From the IMG/VR virus record IMGVR_UViG_3300049927_000168, positions 1 through 42,525 of that record: a stretch of DNA of 42,525 bases. One strand, written 5' to 3'. Under the pieces are notes generated by a model. The model saw only the letters and a program-made list of their open reading frames with translations, was not told the origin of the DNA and did not search any database. This DNA comes from a virus. The position numbers were made by a program, and so were the translations under genes. Below are positions 29,867 through 38,316 of this stretch, piece by piece (within the stretch, counting starts at the first letter, position 1; every line of letters starts with the position of its first letter).

Positions 29867-32744
29867 TTACATCATGTACCGGAGCCAGCACACCGGTGAG
29901 GGCCGGATGTGTGCCGTTTATCTCGATGCAAGCTGTCTGCCCGACCGCGAGCTCCATGCCGGCGCCGAGGGTGGCAAAGAGCCGCGGGCGCGTGACGATG
30001 AGCTTGGCTTTAAGCTCGTTGAGCACCTCGCGCGCACTAATCTCTTGCTTTTGCAGCCATTCGCGGAAAGCGGTTTCAGAAATCAGGATACGGCCATTGG
30101 AAGCTTCAAAGCGGATCAATAGCTTGTGAATATTTTTAAGAAGCGGTTGGGGCCGCTGCTTTGGCGTGTAGGGACCAGGCATCACCAGCATGCTAGCCAC
30201 GTGCTCATTGAGAAACTCGGAGAGAGTGTTAACGGCGGAAAAGTCGGTATTGGTTATCGTCGTTTCATCACGCCGTGCGGTAACCTGCTCCAGCGCCCAC
30301 TCAAGAATGCGATCGGGAGAAAACGACAATATCCCCATCTTTTTCACGATGGCGCCAGCCACTGCAATGGAGCCAAGCGTGCGCACCCAGAAGCGATGCT
30401 GGCTTTGCAGCTGCGTTTTTGCCCAGATCGCTTCAGTCCATTGCGGGAGTGCTGTTTTGACGTAAGCCAGCACCTCGGGCTGCAGCAAATATTTCAGGTA
30501 GACGTCGCCGGCAAAGCCATAATTCGCCTCGAGCTCTTTTTTGAGGGCATCACCCTTTTTATGGAGGCCTTCCGGTAGGCGCGCGTTGAACTCGAGCACC
30601 CGGAAGGCCGGCGCATCGATCCCTCTGGTCGACAAAATGTCGACCAAGCTCATATTTGAAGCGGAAATCAGCAGCGTTTGCCAGCTGGACTGTGTGTGCC
30701 TGATCTCACCTTCCTGGGTACCGCGCATTTTGTCGCGGCCGTTCGTGAACATCATCACGAACTCACGGATGATGCCAGGATCACGGTTGGTGAGCTCATC
30801 GTAAACCACCGGCAAATTACCGAGCACGCCGAGCGTCAGCCCTTTTGAGACCTTAGTGTCGATGTTGGTGAGACTGAGCCCCTTGGCAAGGCCCCATACG
30901 GACGCCGCGGCAGCCAGGGAGGTCGACTTTCCTGAGCCGCTACCGCGGCTGAGCAGCGAGACGATGGCTCCGCCCTCCTCAGTCGAGTGAAAGCGCATCA
31001 GCGGGGCTGCGAATGAGGCCAGGAGGGCAAAGGATTGGGGTTCGCAACCTGCGGCGAAGAGAGAATTGGCAGCGGCCGACCAGCGCTCCAGTGAGCCACC
31101 AGCCCGCGGGCGAAGCCACTGTGCGCGCTGCTTTATCTCCTGAGAGCCCAGGATAGGAAGAACCCGGGTCGGCGTATACAAGTGGGTTCCGTATACGAAA
31201 GCGGTCTCATCTTCTTTCCAGCCGAACTGGTCGTAGCGCTTATCGAGCCGGTTTTGATCGTGCCACATGTCGATTGCGTTCCTCACATAGATGCGAAAAA
31301 GATCAGCCTCGTGGATGACGGCACCTTTTCCGGACAGCTCAGAAATGCCGGCAGAGCTGAAAAATTCCTTGGCACTGATGGCGATTTGCTTTTCCCCTTC
31401 GTGCGGCAGCTCGAGCATGAAAAGGAGTGAAAAGCTGTCGTTTTGAATTTCTCCCGTCTGCACACCTTTCAAATACAACCGATTTTTGCTGATCAGCGTG
31501 TAGATTGTCTCGCCTTGCAGGGTTTCTTGGCGGAAGGTGAGGCTTTTGCCTTTCCAGCTGAAGTTTTCGGGGAGCTCGATTTCCGGCTTTTCAGATTTAC
31601 CCGAGGGTTGTTCAGGTGTGAGAAGTTCACCCGCGGCGGGGTTTTGCTGCTGAAGAACTGCACCCCCTGAAATTTGCCCATTGTCATGCGTGGCGGTTTT
31701 TCCCAACTGTATTGGGGAAGTAATTTTCCCTGCGAACGGACAATCCGCGCAGCGAGCGGGGTTGATGTCTTGGAACTTTGCGCAGGTGCTGGGGCCAAAT
31801 TCTTTTTGCCGCTCGATTTTTTCTTCGATGATGTGGTGCCATTGCGGACTAGCCCAGCTTTTCGCGGCTTCGAGCCCATCTTCGCAAAAGGCAAGAACAC
31901 CAAGAGCAGCGTACCATTCTGGTTCTGAAGCGTGGCCAGGCGCCGCGGCGACCGCACGCAACTGAGCGCAACCTTCCATAATTGGGTGGGCGTAACGAGG
32001 AGAAGTATCATATCCGAGGTTGATAGCGGATGCAACAAGTGAACTACTTTTTTCGGCGGAAAAAGCTTTTGTAACTCGGCGTTGATCGCAGCTAGGTCGT
32101 GTCTCATTAAAAATCTCAAAAGCAGCTAAAGGGTAAGGCCCGACGATGGGGCCGCATTCCACGAGCTTCTCGTTCCCGTGTTTCCGATTATGTGTGCCGG
32201 GAGTTCGTAATACAGATGCGAGATCGCAAGTTCGTACCCCATCAGCCTGTAAACCGTGGTGATGGCAAAGGGCTTTGAGCCCTTCGGCATAGTTTTTCCA
32301 CGTTTCAGTACCTTGCATTTTATCAAGAGGCCAATACGCGTGAACACCTCCACCTGAACCGACGAGAAGTGGAGGGGGAATGGCAACTGATCGGGAAAAC
32401 ATAAGAACAGCTCGCGCCGCGGCGGCTGCATCTGGGTATGGTTTGTGCTCCCCCGCATCGACATCGAGCCAAAAAGCCTTTGCGCCGTAGACATTTTGCT
32501 GGGTTCTCCCTAAAGACCTTGCTGCGCGAGGTGTGTCTTTGCTGTTATTTTTGGCAATTTTGAAGGAAGCACAAGCGTGATAAACTGCGTGCCCCTTAGC
32601 ATCTTCAGTGAGCACACGCTCAGCAAGCTCAGCAATAGAGCTTGCGAAAACATTATATTTTTTTGCTCCTGCAACGATGTAAGCGACATAGCTGCCCTCA
32701 CCTGGAAGCACCGCTTGCAGAAATTCCAGCGTTTTCAAGTTCAT
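29787..32744 (-). CDS. Primase-helicase (AEP-like primase with DUF927-type ATPase)
   Basis: A 985-residue fusion. The N-terminal domain (1-220) is an archaeo-eukaryotic primase relative with FWLDVDAG (Asp94, Asp96) and a V-G-S-G-G-G-V-H-A-Y-W block. At about 320-337 a Cys cluster (CAKFQDINPARCADCP) fits a zinc site. The C-terminal half has a P-loop SRGSGSGKST (about 600) and Walker B PVVYDELTN, as in DUF927-type helicases. It should make primers and unwind DNA for the polymerase at 38313. It lies at the end of the leftward block and converges with the late operon. Confidence 0.85.
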   Translation of the reverse strand: MNLKTLEFLQAVLPGEGSYVAYIVAGAKKYNVFASSIAELAERVLTEDAKGHAVYHACASFKIAKNNSKDTPRAARSLGRTQQNVYGAKAFWLDVDAGEHKPYPDAAAAARAVLMFSRSVAIPPPLLVGSGGGVHAYWPLDKMQGTETWKNYAEGLKALCHHHGLQADGVRTCDLASVLRTPGTHNRKHGNEKLVECGPIVGPYPLAAFEIFNETRPSCDQRRVTKAFSAEKSSSLVASAINLGYDTSPRYAHPIMEGCAQLRAVAAAPGHASEPEWYAALGVLAFCEDGLEAAKSWASPQWHHIIEEKIERQKEFGPSTCAKFQDINPARCADCPFAGKITSPIQLGKTATHDNGQISGGAVLQQQNPAAGELLTPEQPSGKSEKPEIELPENFSWKGKSLTFRQETLQGETIYTLISKNRLYLKGVQTGEIQNDSFSLLFMLELPHEGEKQIAISAKEFFSSAGISELSGKGAVIHEADLFRIYVRNAIDMWHDQNRLDKRYDQFGWKEDETAFVYGTHLYTPTRVLPILGSQEIKQRAQWLRPRAGGSLERWSAAANSLFAAGCEPQSFALLASFAAPLMRFHSTEEGGAIVSLLSRGSGSGKSTSLAAAASVWGLAKGLSLTNIDTKVSKGLTLGVLGNLPVVYDELTNRDPGIIREFVMMFTNGRDKMRGTQEGEIRHTQSSWQTLLISASNMSLVDILSTRGIDAPAFRVLEFNARLPEGLHKKGDALKKELEANYGFAGDVYLKYLLQPEVLAYVKTALPQWTEAIWAKTQLQSQHRFWVRTLGSIAVAGAIVKKMGILSFSPDRILEWALEQVTARRDETTITNTDFSAVNTLSEFLNEHVASMLVMPGPYTPKQRPQPLLKNIHKLLIRFEASNGRILISETAFREWLQKQEISAREVLNELKAKLIVTRPRLFATLGAGMELAVGQTACIEINGTHPALTGVLAPVHDVINEGLQKAPKGEAEVVRLRNASAPKA

Positions 32745-33006
32745 TGCGCAGTGCCTCGATGTGATGTGCGCGTCCCCGTTGCGTTAAGTCGTCAGGCGCT
32801 GGAAGGCGCTTTATCTGGATGGCGTATTCAAGCAGCTGCAGACGGTACTCGAGCAGCTGCTTTTGCCGTGCGGTCGCGCGCACGGTCCGGTTTTTTTCAA
32901 CCCAAAACCAGATTGTGGACTGGGGCTTTTTAAACCACCGCTCCAGATCAGCGGCAAATAGGTCACCGTCTTTCATGACGGCTTTGAGGCGTTTCCCAAT
33001 GCGCAT
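32698..33006 (-). CDS. Small HTH-like protein (102 aa)
   Basis: A 102-residue basic protein overlapping the primase start by 47 bases. Residues about 16-45 (FAADLERWFKKPQSTIWFWV) look like a winged- or simple helix-turn-helix; the rest is a long helix pair. It may bind DNA and assist the primase or control the replication genes. I do not recognise a family. Confidence 0.55.
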   Translation of the reverse strand: MRIGKRLKAVMKDGDLFAADLERWFKKPQSTIWFWVEKNRTVRATARQKQLLEYRLQLLEYAIQIKRLPAPDDLTQRGRAHHIEALRNELENAGISASGASR

Positions 33007-33009
33007 GCG

Positions 33010-34158
33010 TCAGCTCGTGGGCAGCGAAAAGGCAGCTGCAAGCTTTTGCTCGAGATCGGCGGGGGGCGCCGGCGCGCCTTGCTGCACACCGAAAGCAGGC
33101 ACCTGGGGAGCTGGCGCGACAGCAGGCGTATCACTACGGCGAAGGAAGGCCGGAAGTTCGAGCGGATCGCCTGCTAGCGGCGCGGCAGCTTGTTGCTGCA
33201 TCGGTGCTTGCCCCTGATTAATAGCGAAGGGTTCAGGGGCTGCCGCCAAGCCCGCCTGCACGGGGGCTGGAGGGGACGGTTGAGCGGTGAGCTCAGCGGC
33301 AGCTTTCTTGCGCGGCCCGCGCCTTTTCGGTGCTTCAGGAGCAACGGGTGCTTGCTGCAAAAATGCCGGCGAGGGAGCTGCAAGCTGCGCAGGCGGCGCC
33401 ACCGGAGGAGGAAGCTGCCCTGCAGGCTGGTAAGTCTGGTAAGTAGCGGGAAGAATGGGTGCAGCAAATTTAGATCCTGAAGCAAGCAATTCTTGATGGA
33501 CAATCTCGGGATTAACGTTGCTCACTGGCAACACCCCTGCAGGCTTTCCGCTATCCATAATCGCATAAATTGTTTCCTGCCATTCCGAGGGGAGCAGCGC
33601 CATTTTTTTCAGTATTAACTCACCTTGGTTTTCCGTAGAAAAAGCCATATTGGTGACCACCGTGCACAAGTCTACGTTGTTTATTTTTAGTTCGTGCATG
33701 TAGGCCGTAAAAATGCGGTGGCTGCCTGGAGGCACGTTTAGCAAGAAAATTTCATCGCCGGTTTCTTCAGGGAGTATAACTGCAAGCGGTATGTATTCCC
33801 GGCAGTTTTTACCTTTCCCTTGGGTTGCGCTGCCAAAAAAATTATGTGGGCAGACGCCGCACTGCGCAGCTTGTTTTTGAGTTACATTATTTTCTGGCAC
33901 TTTACCGTTTAGGCTGAAGCACACAGGAGGCGTTACTTCGTCTGGATCAAAAGCCCCTGGGTATAAAAAACGTGTTTTACTCCCAGCTAGCCCTACAACT
34001 ATAATATTAATAGAGGTTTTATCTATAACCCTCTTCATGCCTGCATGATTTACCAAAGTAAAGCGAGAGTTATATAGAGAGATATGTGCAGGGCGCGCCG
34101 CTCCAAAAGTCTGCATAAATTTATCGGTAAGAGCTGGGCGTAGAGCAACTTGGTTCAT
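33010..34158 (-). CDS. SSB-like protein with zinc site (382 aa)
   Basis: A 382-residue protein. The N-terminal 220 residues form a beta-rich core with Cys80, Cys100, Cys103 and Cys119; the stretch QCGVCPHNFFGSATQGKGKN is a signature of phage single-strand DNA-binding proteins. The C-terminal 160 residues are Pro/Ala/Gln-rich and disordered, and may dock the polymerase or primase. AGGAGAAG precedes the ATG. It lies between primase and helicase genes. It should coat unwound DNA during replication and recombination. Confidence 0.7.
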   Translation of the reverse strand: MNQVALRPALTDKFMQTFGAARPAHISLYNSRFTLVNHAGMKRVIDKTSINIIVVGLAGSKTRFLYPGAFDPDEVTPPVCFSLNGKVPENNVTQKQAAQCGVCPHNFFGSATQGKGKNCREYIPLAVILPEETGDEIFLLNVPPGSHRIFTAYMHELKINNVDLCTVVTNMAFSTENQGELILKKMALLPSEWQETIYAIMDSGKPAGVLPVSNVNPEIVHQELLASGSKFAAPILPATYQTYQPAGQLPPPVAPPAQLAAPSPAFLQQAPVAPEAPKRRGPRKKAAAELTAQPSPPAPVQAGLAAAPEPFAINQGQAPMQQQAAAPLAGDPLELPAFLRRSDTPAVAPAPQVPAFGVQQGAPAPPADLEQKLAAAFSLPTS

Positions 34159-34159
34159 G

Positions 34160-34561
34160 TTAACTTCTCCTGATGTTGCATTTTATAAAGGATGTTGTCT
34201 CGACGCCTGGCGGCAGGCATTGGTACTGCTCGGTGAATTCTTTCACCGCAGTTTTAGAGGCTGCCGCCGTGATCAGGTGCCGTAAGTTATTTTCAAAAAC
34301 GTAATTTAAAAACGTTTCTGCGTCCACCACTTTTGTGGAAAGCATCTCGGTTTTGTAAGCTGTCCCGGCAGGCGTCTTAATGTTATCCCCACCTTGCTGG
34401 TTAAGGAGGTTAAGGAGGGCGTCGGAGATTGCAAGCAACGCTTCGCGGTATTGCTTGCAGCGCTCCTCATGTGCCTTGTCCTGGGCGTCCAGGTAGTCCC
34501 GAATTTCGACGTATTTGCTGATCAGATGCTCGGCGTTCATTGTTGTTGAAAGACCCATCAT
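34160..34561 (-). CDS. Replication-cluster hypothetical protein (133 aa)
   Basis: A 133-residue protein with GAGGAAAG before ATG-ATG. Residues 12-58 form a coiled coil, followed by K-T-P-A-G-T-A-Y-K-T and the ending P-P-G-V-E-T-T-S-F-I-K-C-N-I-R-R-S. The two features together are common in a phage family of unknown role that travels with SSB and helicase genes. It begins one base after the helicase stop, so it is part of the same transcript. Confidence 0.6.
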   Translation of the reverse strand: MMGLSTTMNAEHLISKYVEIRDYLDAQDKAHEERCKQYREALLAISDALLNLLNQQGGDNIKTPAGTAYKTEMLSTKVVDAETFLNYVFENNLRHLITAAASKTAVKEFTEQYQCLPPGVETTSFIKCNIRRS

Positions 34562-34562
34562 T

Positions 34563-36113
34563 TTATCTTTCCTCTACCATTTTAAGCATCACACCCTGCA
34601 TGCTCTCGTTGCTCTCGAGCCGCCGGTAAATTTCTTTCTCGATGGTCGTTGCAGCGATCTGAACGATGCGCGTACTCTTAACCTGGCCGGGCCGGTCGAT
34701 GCGCTTGTTAGCTTGCAAATAAGTCTCGGTCTTGTCAGTCGGCGCGTACCAGACGATTGTGGTTGCAGCCGTAAGCGTGAGGCCGTGCGACATTGTGCCA
34801 GGGTCGGCAATGATAATGCGGGGGTCGGCTGCGTACTGGAAGTCCCGAAAAATCCGGGAGCGTTCCTTAGGGCTAACATTGCCATTGATGATCTCGCGTG
34901 TGTAATCATGGAGTTCTTTATACAATAGATGTAATACACTTGTCAATGGGGCAAAAATAATAACCTTTTCTTTAGTCTGTTCAAGGACTTCTCGCAAAAC
35001 AGCTATGCGCGTGGAAGCGTTAATGTAATGAACCTCATGTTTTTGATTATAGACGGCGCCGCAAGCGATCTGTAAAAGCTTCATGCGCAGCACAGCCTCC
35101 GATGGCGCCGTAATCAAGCCCTTATTCATCATCAGCTGCAAGTCATTTTTCATGGTTTTATAAGCGGCCTGCTGCTCAGATGTGAGCTCGACATGCCGCA
35201 TTTCAGTGGTACATGGCGGTAAATCCCAACAGTCCTCGATCGCAAAGCGAATAGCTGGACGCAGTAAATTGTAAGCATTCTCGTGCGCACCCACGCGCGG
35301 CACCCATTTGAACATGGAGACCTTGTACATCACGCGATTTTTGTACTGGGTGAAGCTCTCGCCAAAAGCGTTATTTACAAGCTTTGCCTGCCCATAGGCA
35401 TCGAGCGGGCCCTGCGAAGTGGGTGTGCCGGTCATCATCCACAGGTAGTCGCGCTTGGCCAGGGTGGCGCGCGCACATTTATGGCGTTTAGTGCTGGCGT
35501 CCTTATAGGCTGAGCACTCATCGACGAGGCAAATGCGGATGTCGGTGCGTGCATCCAGCTCTTCTCTGAGTACCTCAACACCATCGAAGTTCACGATGTA
35601 AAAATCCGCCGACATATCAGCCAGCTGCTTTTTTCGTTTTTCTTTCGAGCCGTGCAGGATGACGCCTTCGCGTTTGCCTATCAGGTCCTTGAAAATCCCC
35701 TCGAGCCAAACCTCCTGCATGGTCGAGAGTGTGCAGACGATGAGCGTTTTCGTGCCGGGGTACTGCAGCATGACAAAGTCGGCCGCCCATAGCGCGGGCA
35801 GCGTCTTCATGGTGCCCGGGTCCGACAGGTTGAAGCTGCGCGGGTGTGCTACCATGAAATTGGCCATGAGTTTTTGATGGTCGCGCGCGCGGTACGTCGG
35901 CCGGATGGGAAAATCGTAGGTTTCCTCGGTCATCGGTGCGATGATGGGCGCCTCGATATAGCGCAACAGCTGCAGATTATAGAGGTTGACCGGCGTGGCC
36001 ACCTGGTTTGCGGACAAAGCAACGGCGCCGGGGATGATCGAGAGCATCTTCCCCGGGTCGGCAGTCTCATAAATCAGCAGCTGGCGCCGCTTATCGTGCG
36101 CGACTATTTGCAT
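34563..36113 (-). CDS. SNF2/SF2-type helicase (516 aa)
   Basis: A 516-residue SF2 helicase. Motif I is DPGTMKT (98-104) in place of the usual D-x-G-x-G-K-T. Motif II is VDECS (197-201) and motif III TGTPTS (228-233). The C-terminal RecA-like half has the motif V region GLTLTAATTIVWY and motif VI QANKRIDRPGQ. The layout is that of SNF2-type ATPases found in phage replication clusters, which remodel or translocate on duplex DNA. It overlaps the nuclease at 36104 by ten bases. Confidence 0.88.
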   Translation of the reverse strand: MQIVAHDKRRQLLIYETADPGKMLSIIPGAVALSANQVATPVNLYNLQLLRYIEAPIIAPMTEETYDFPIRPTYRARDHQKLMANFMVAHPRSFNLSDPGTMKTLPALWAADFVMLQYPGTKTLIVCTLSTMQEVWLEGIFKDLIGKREGVILHGSKEKRKKQLADMSADFYIVNFDGVEVLREELDARTDIRICLVDECSAYKDASTKRHKCARATLAKRDYLWMMTGTPTSQGPLDAYGQAKLVNNAFGESFTQYKNRVMYKVSMFKWVPRVGAHENAYNLLRPAIRFAIEDCWDLPPCTTEMRHVELTSEQQAAYKTMKNDLQLMMNKGLITAPSEAVLRMKLLQIACGAVYNQKHEVHYINASTRIAVLREVLEQTKEKVIIFAPLTSVLHLLYKELHDYTREIINGNVSPKERSRIFRDFQYAADPRIIIADPGTMSHGLTLTAATTIVWYAPTDKTETYLQANKRIDRPGQVKSTRIVQIAATTIEKEIYRRLESNESMQGVMLKMVEER

Positions 36114-36427
36114 ACCTTCGATTTTACGGTGTTAAAAATTGTTGCCGCATCATCCCCCCATACCGCTACGCCGTAAGCGTTTTTAATCTCTTGCATGGTG
36201 AGCTGTTGGCGGGGTGACGGTACTTTGCCAGGGGCTTTCGTTTCAATGCCAACAAAAGCACCAATGACCATGCCCACCATTTCAGGGGTAATTTCGACGG
36301 GAACGCAGCACAAGAAATCAACGGTGGTGGCACCCATGCCCATTTGCACTGGCATGAAAAAATAAGAACCGTCCGCCTTGAGCAGCATCTTCAGCTTATC
36401 TTTTACTTTTTTCTCTTCGCCGCTCAA
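36104..36427 (-). CDS. VRR-NUC endonuclease (107 aa)
   Basis: A 107-residue VRR-NUC domain nuclease. Asp37 (TTVDFLC), Glu62 and Lys64 (GIETKAPGK) and Gln74 (SPRQQ) form the PD-(D/E)xK site. Stand-alone VRR-NUC proteins cut branched DNA, including Holliday junctions. Between the SNF2 helicase and RecB-like genes it is likely to resolve replication or recombination intermediates before packaging. The TTG start overlaps the previous stop (TTGA). Confidence 0.85.
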   Translation of the reverse strand: MSGEEKKVKDKLKMLLKADGSYFFMPVQMGMGATTVDFLCCVPVEITPEMVGMVIGAFVGIETKAPGKVPSPRQQLTMQEIKNAYGVAVWGDDAATIFNTVKSKVCK

Positions 36428-36723
36428 TTTAATTTGCTCTTTTCCGCGGGCTTGAACTCGAGCGGCGAGCCGCCGGGCTTATACACAAAAATGCCCTCGA
36501 TCTTTTCATAGGGGATGAACACCCCCTCGGCGCCGCTGCAGAAATAGCCGTTGGCTTTAATCGACGTGCCGGTTACCAGCGCGCTCACCGCCTCCATGTA
36601 TGAAATATCGATACAATTGCCAGACGTAAGAACAATGCGCAGCGCGGAAACTGTGCCAGGTGGATGCTGTACTGACTGCGCTGCCGGCGCAGCAGGTTTA
36701 TTCTCGTTCGCGGTGTCGGTCAT
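36424..36723 (-). CDS. Hypothetical protein (99 aa)
   Basis: A 99-residue protein; I chose ATG 36723 because AAAGGAT lies just upstream. The N-terminal 30 residues are disordered (Ala/Pro/Asn). Residues 30-90 look like a small beta domain (SALRIVLTSGNCIDISYMEA, KIEGIFVYKPGG). Family not recognised. It sits between two nucleases and may be a cofactor of one of them. Confidence 0.55.
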   Translation of the reverse strand: MTDTANENKPAAPAAQSVQHPPGTVSALRIVLTSGNCIDISYMEAVSALVTGTSIKANGYFCSGAEGVFIPYEKIEGIFVYKPGGSPLEFKPAEKSKLN

Positions 36724-36724
36724 T

Positions 36725-37384
36725 TTATATCCTTTTGTTGAACTCACACTTTTTCACAGGACACCAGCCACAAAGGGGATTTTGTTTAGGCGGCCAGTAG
36801 TTCGTTTTTGCTGAGTGCTGCACGTCATCCATTTGCTTTTTTACTGATAAGTAAATTCTTTGAGCATCCGAGACGTCATGCAGCTGCCCAATCTCCATGG
36901 TCTTCAGCCAGATATAACGACCATAGACTTTGGCGATGTCGAGGTGCTTTGCGCGCAGCAACAAACCAAAAATCTCGAGTTCGCGCGGGTCCTCACGCTT
37001 TTTTCCGGTTTTCCAGTCGCCCAGCCATGAAATTTTTGGCGGTCCAAGCTCAGCATATGTAGCATCGAGCTTTCCGCGCAGCCATACGTTGGGATCAAAA
37101 AAATCGCAGGCGCTGCCATCCTCGCGCATGCCGAGCATGAGCTCGACCGCAGGGTGCTTTGCAACGAAAAATGCGGCGAAAGGTTCGTACTGCATAAACT
37201 CGGCAGGCAGCGGCTTGCCATCGCGCAGACGGCGCTCGAAAGCCTCGTGCACGTCGATGCCGCGTTTCATCTCGGGCGACATTGGCTCTTTGGGGAGGTC
37301 CTTCGCCACGTTCACATGGTAAGCTTTACGAGGACAATTCTCGTAATTATTCAGGAACGTGTGCGAGCCGATGAGGGGTTTCAT
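36725..37384 (-). CDS. RecB/Cas4-like exonuclease with iron-sulfur site (219 aa)
   Basis: A 219-residue PD-(D/E)xK nuclease. His46 (VHEAF), Asp107 (GKLDATY), Asp123 and Lys125 (GDWKTGK) make the active site. Cys17, Cys205, Cys208 and Cys213 (CGWCPVKKC) match the four-cysteine iron-sulfur arrangement of Cas4 and AddB. It probably resects DNA ends for recombination or processes host DNA. There are no CRISPR genes nearby, so it is not part of a CRISPR locus. Start and stop overlap the neighbours (ATGA). Confidence 0.88.
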   Translation of the reverse strand: MKPLIGSHTFLNNYENCPRKAYHVNVAKDLPKEPMSPEMKRGIDVHEAFERRLRDGKPLPAEFMQYEPFAAFFVAKHPAVELMLGMREDGSACDFFDPNVWLRGKLDATYAELGPPKISWLGDWKTGKKREDPRELEIFGLLLRAKHLDIAKVYGRYIWLKTMEIGQLHDVSDAQRIYLSVKKQMDDVQHSAKTNYWPPKQNPLCGWCPVKKCEFNKRI

Positions 37385-37575
37385 TTTTCTATTTTTACCA
37401 ATACTGCCACTTCATCATATTCTTTTATTATCTGCTGAACAGCATCAGCTAAAGAAATAGGTTTATTGCTGTATGCTTGAACTTGCTTTACAAAACGTAA
37501 ATTATTACCATATAGCCGTAAAGTTATGCGTTTTCCTTCAAGGACTTTACCATAATTTGTGCGAGAGCCTTTCAT
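37381..37575 (-). CDS. Ribbon-helix-helix DNA-binding candidate (64 aa)
   Basis: A 64-residue protein. A strand (RITLRLYG) is followed by two helices (NNLRFVKQVQAYS and SLADAVQQIIKEY), the layout of Arc/CopG-type ribbon-helix-helix regulators. Its ATG follows the previous stop by one base. A longer frame to 37611 lies inside the preceding gene and is less likely. It may regulate the replication genes. Confidence 0.55.
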   Translation of the reverse strand: MKGSRTNYGKVLEGKRITLRLYGNNLRFVKQVQAYSNKPISLADAVQQIIKEYDEVAVLVKIEK

Positions 37576-37576
37576 T

Positions 37577-37735
37577 TTAACCTGCCAGTTCGGTCGGGAT
37601 TTCAACATCAAGCTGCCGCCACAAAACGGCAGCTTTTTTCAAGGTGTCGGCCGAAAGAAGACCCCCATTTTGCTTGTCATCGCGTAGCAAAGCGAGCAGC
37701 AACGCTTTTAAGTCTTCCTGGTTGATCGGTCTCAT
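37577..37735 (-). CDS. Small acidic-helical hypothetical protein (52 aa)
   Basis: Fifty-two residues, MRPINQEDLKALLLALLRDD then a short helix pair ending IPTELAG. Its ATG overlaps the stop of the J-domain gene (ATGA), and its stop is one base before the next ATG, so coupling on both sides supports it as a real gene. Family not recognised. Confidence 0.6.
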   Translation of the reverse strand: MRPINQEDLKALLLALLRDDKQNGGLLSADTLKKAAVLWRQLDVEIPTELAG

Positions 37736-38316
37736 ATAGCCAAGGCCCGCTGCCGTGCATCGTTAAGTTCTGCCATTTTTTCCGCTGAACCGCCAGCATC
37801 GGGGTGAAGCTTTTTAGCTAGATCGCGATACGCTTGCTCAATGGCTTCCTTTGGCGCCGCCCCGTCAAGCCCCAAAATTTTCCACGGACTTTTAGGAGCC
37901 GGCAGCGCGGCAAATCCCGTAAAGGCACGTTCCATCATCGCGCCGCCGCCGCCGTGGCGCTCGAGCTGACGCATAGCCTCGATTGCTAGCGCAAGGCTGC
38001 GCATGTTTGCAGCGATATACTGATATTCATCTTGGGCCATAACCATCTGGCGTCCTTTATACGTAAAATAAACAGCAACGCCGGGGTCAGGCAGCGTTTT
38101 ACGCGCCGCCTCTGCGTAAGGCATACCGTCAAGACGCACAGGTAAATTCGTGCTTAGCACCATATTGCTGGCGCCGAGGCACTTGAGTTCTTTACTAAGC
38201 GAGTTTCGCGCCCGGTCAAAAGTGAGTTCACGTGTCTGCCCGAATTTATGTCCTGATTTACGAGCTGACGTGCGTGCCCAGCCTTCTGGCCAGTGCAAAG
38301 AATAGGCAACGGTCAT
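37732..38316 (-). CDS. J-domain protein (194 aa)
   Basis: A 194-residue protein with a C-terminal J domain (about 143-194): W-K-I-L-G-L-D, then a helix ending K-K-L-H-P-D, with the His-Pro-Asp motif at 171-173. The N-terminal 140 residues are a separate domain with a Y-F-T-Y-K-G-R strand. J domains stimulate Hsp70 (DnaK); lambda P similarly uses the host chaperones at its origin. It follows the polymerase (ATGA overlap), so it may recruit DnaK for replication start or repressor remodelling. GGAAAGGT lies upstream. Confidence 0.85.
   Translation of the reverse strand: MTVAYSLHWPEGWARTSARKSGHKFGQTRELTFDRARNSLSKELKCLGASNMVLSTNLPVRLDGMPYAEAARKTLPDPGVAVYFTYKGRQMVMAQDEYQYIAANMRSLALAIEAMRQLERHGGGGAMMERAFTGFAALPAPKSPWKILGLDGAAPKEAIEQAYRDLAKKLHPDAGGSAEKMAELNDARQRALAI

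Noticed and set aside
36725-37384. Cas4 of a CRISPR system
   Set aside because: There are no Cas1/Cas2 or repeats nearby. Phage RecB/Cas4-like nucleases with the same cysteines are common in replication clusters.
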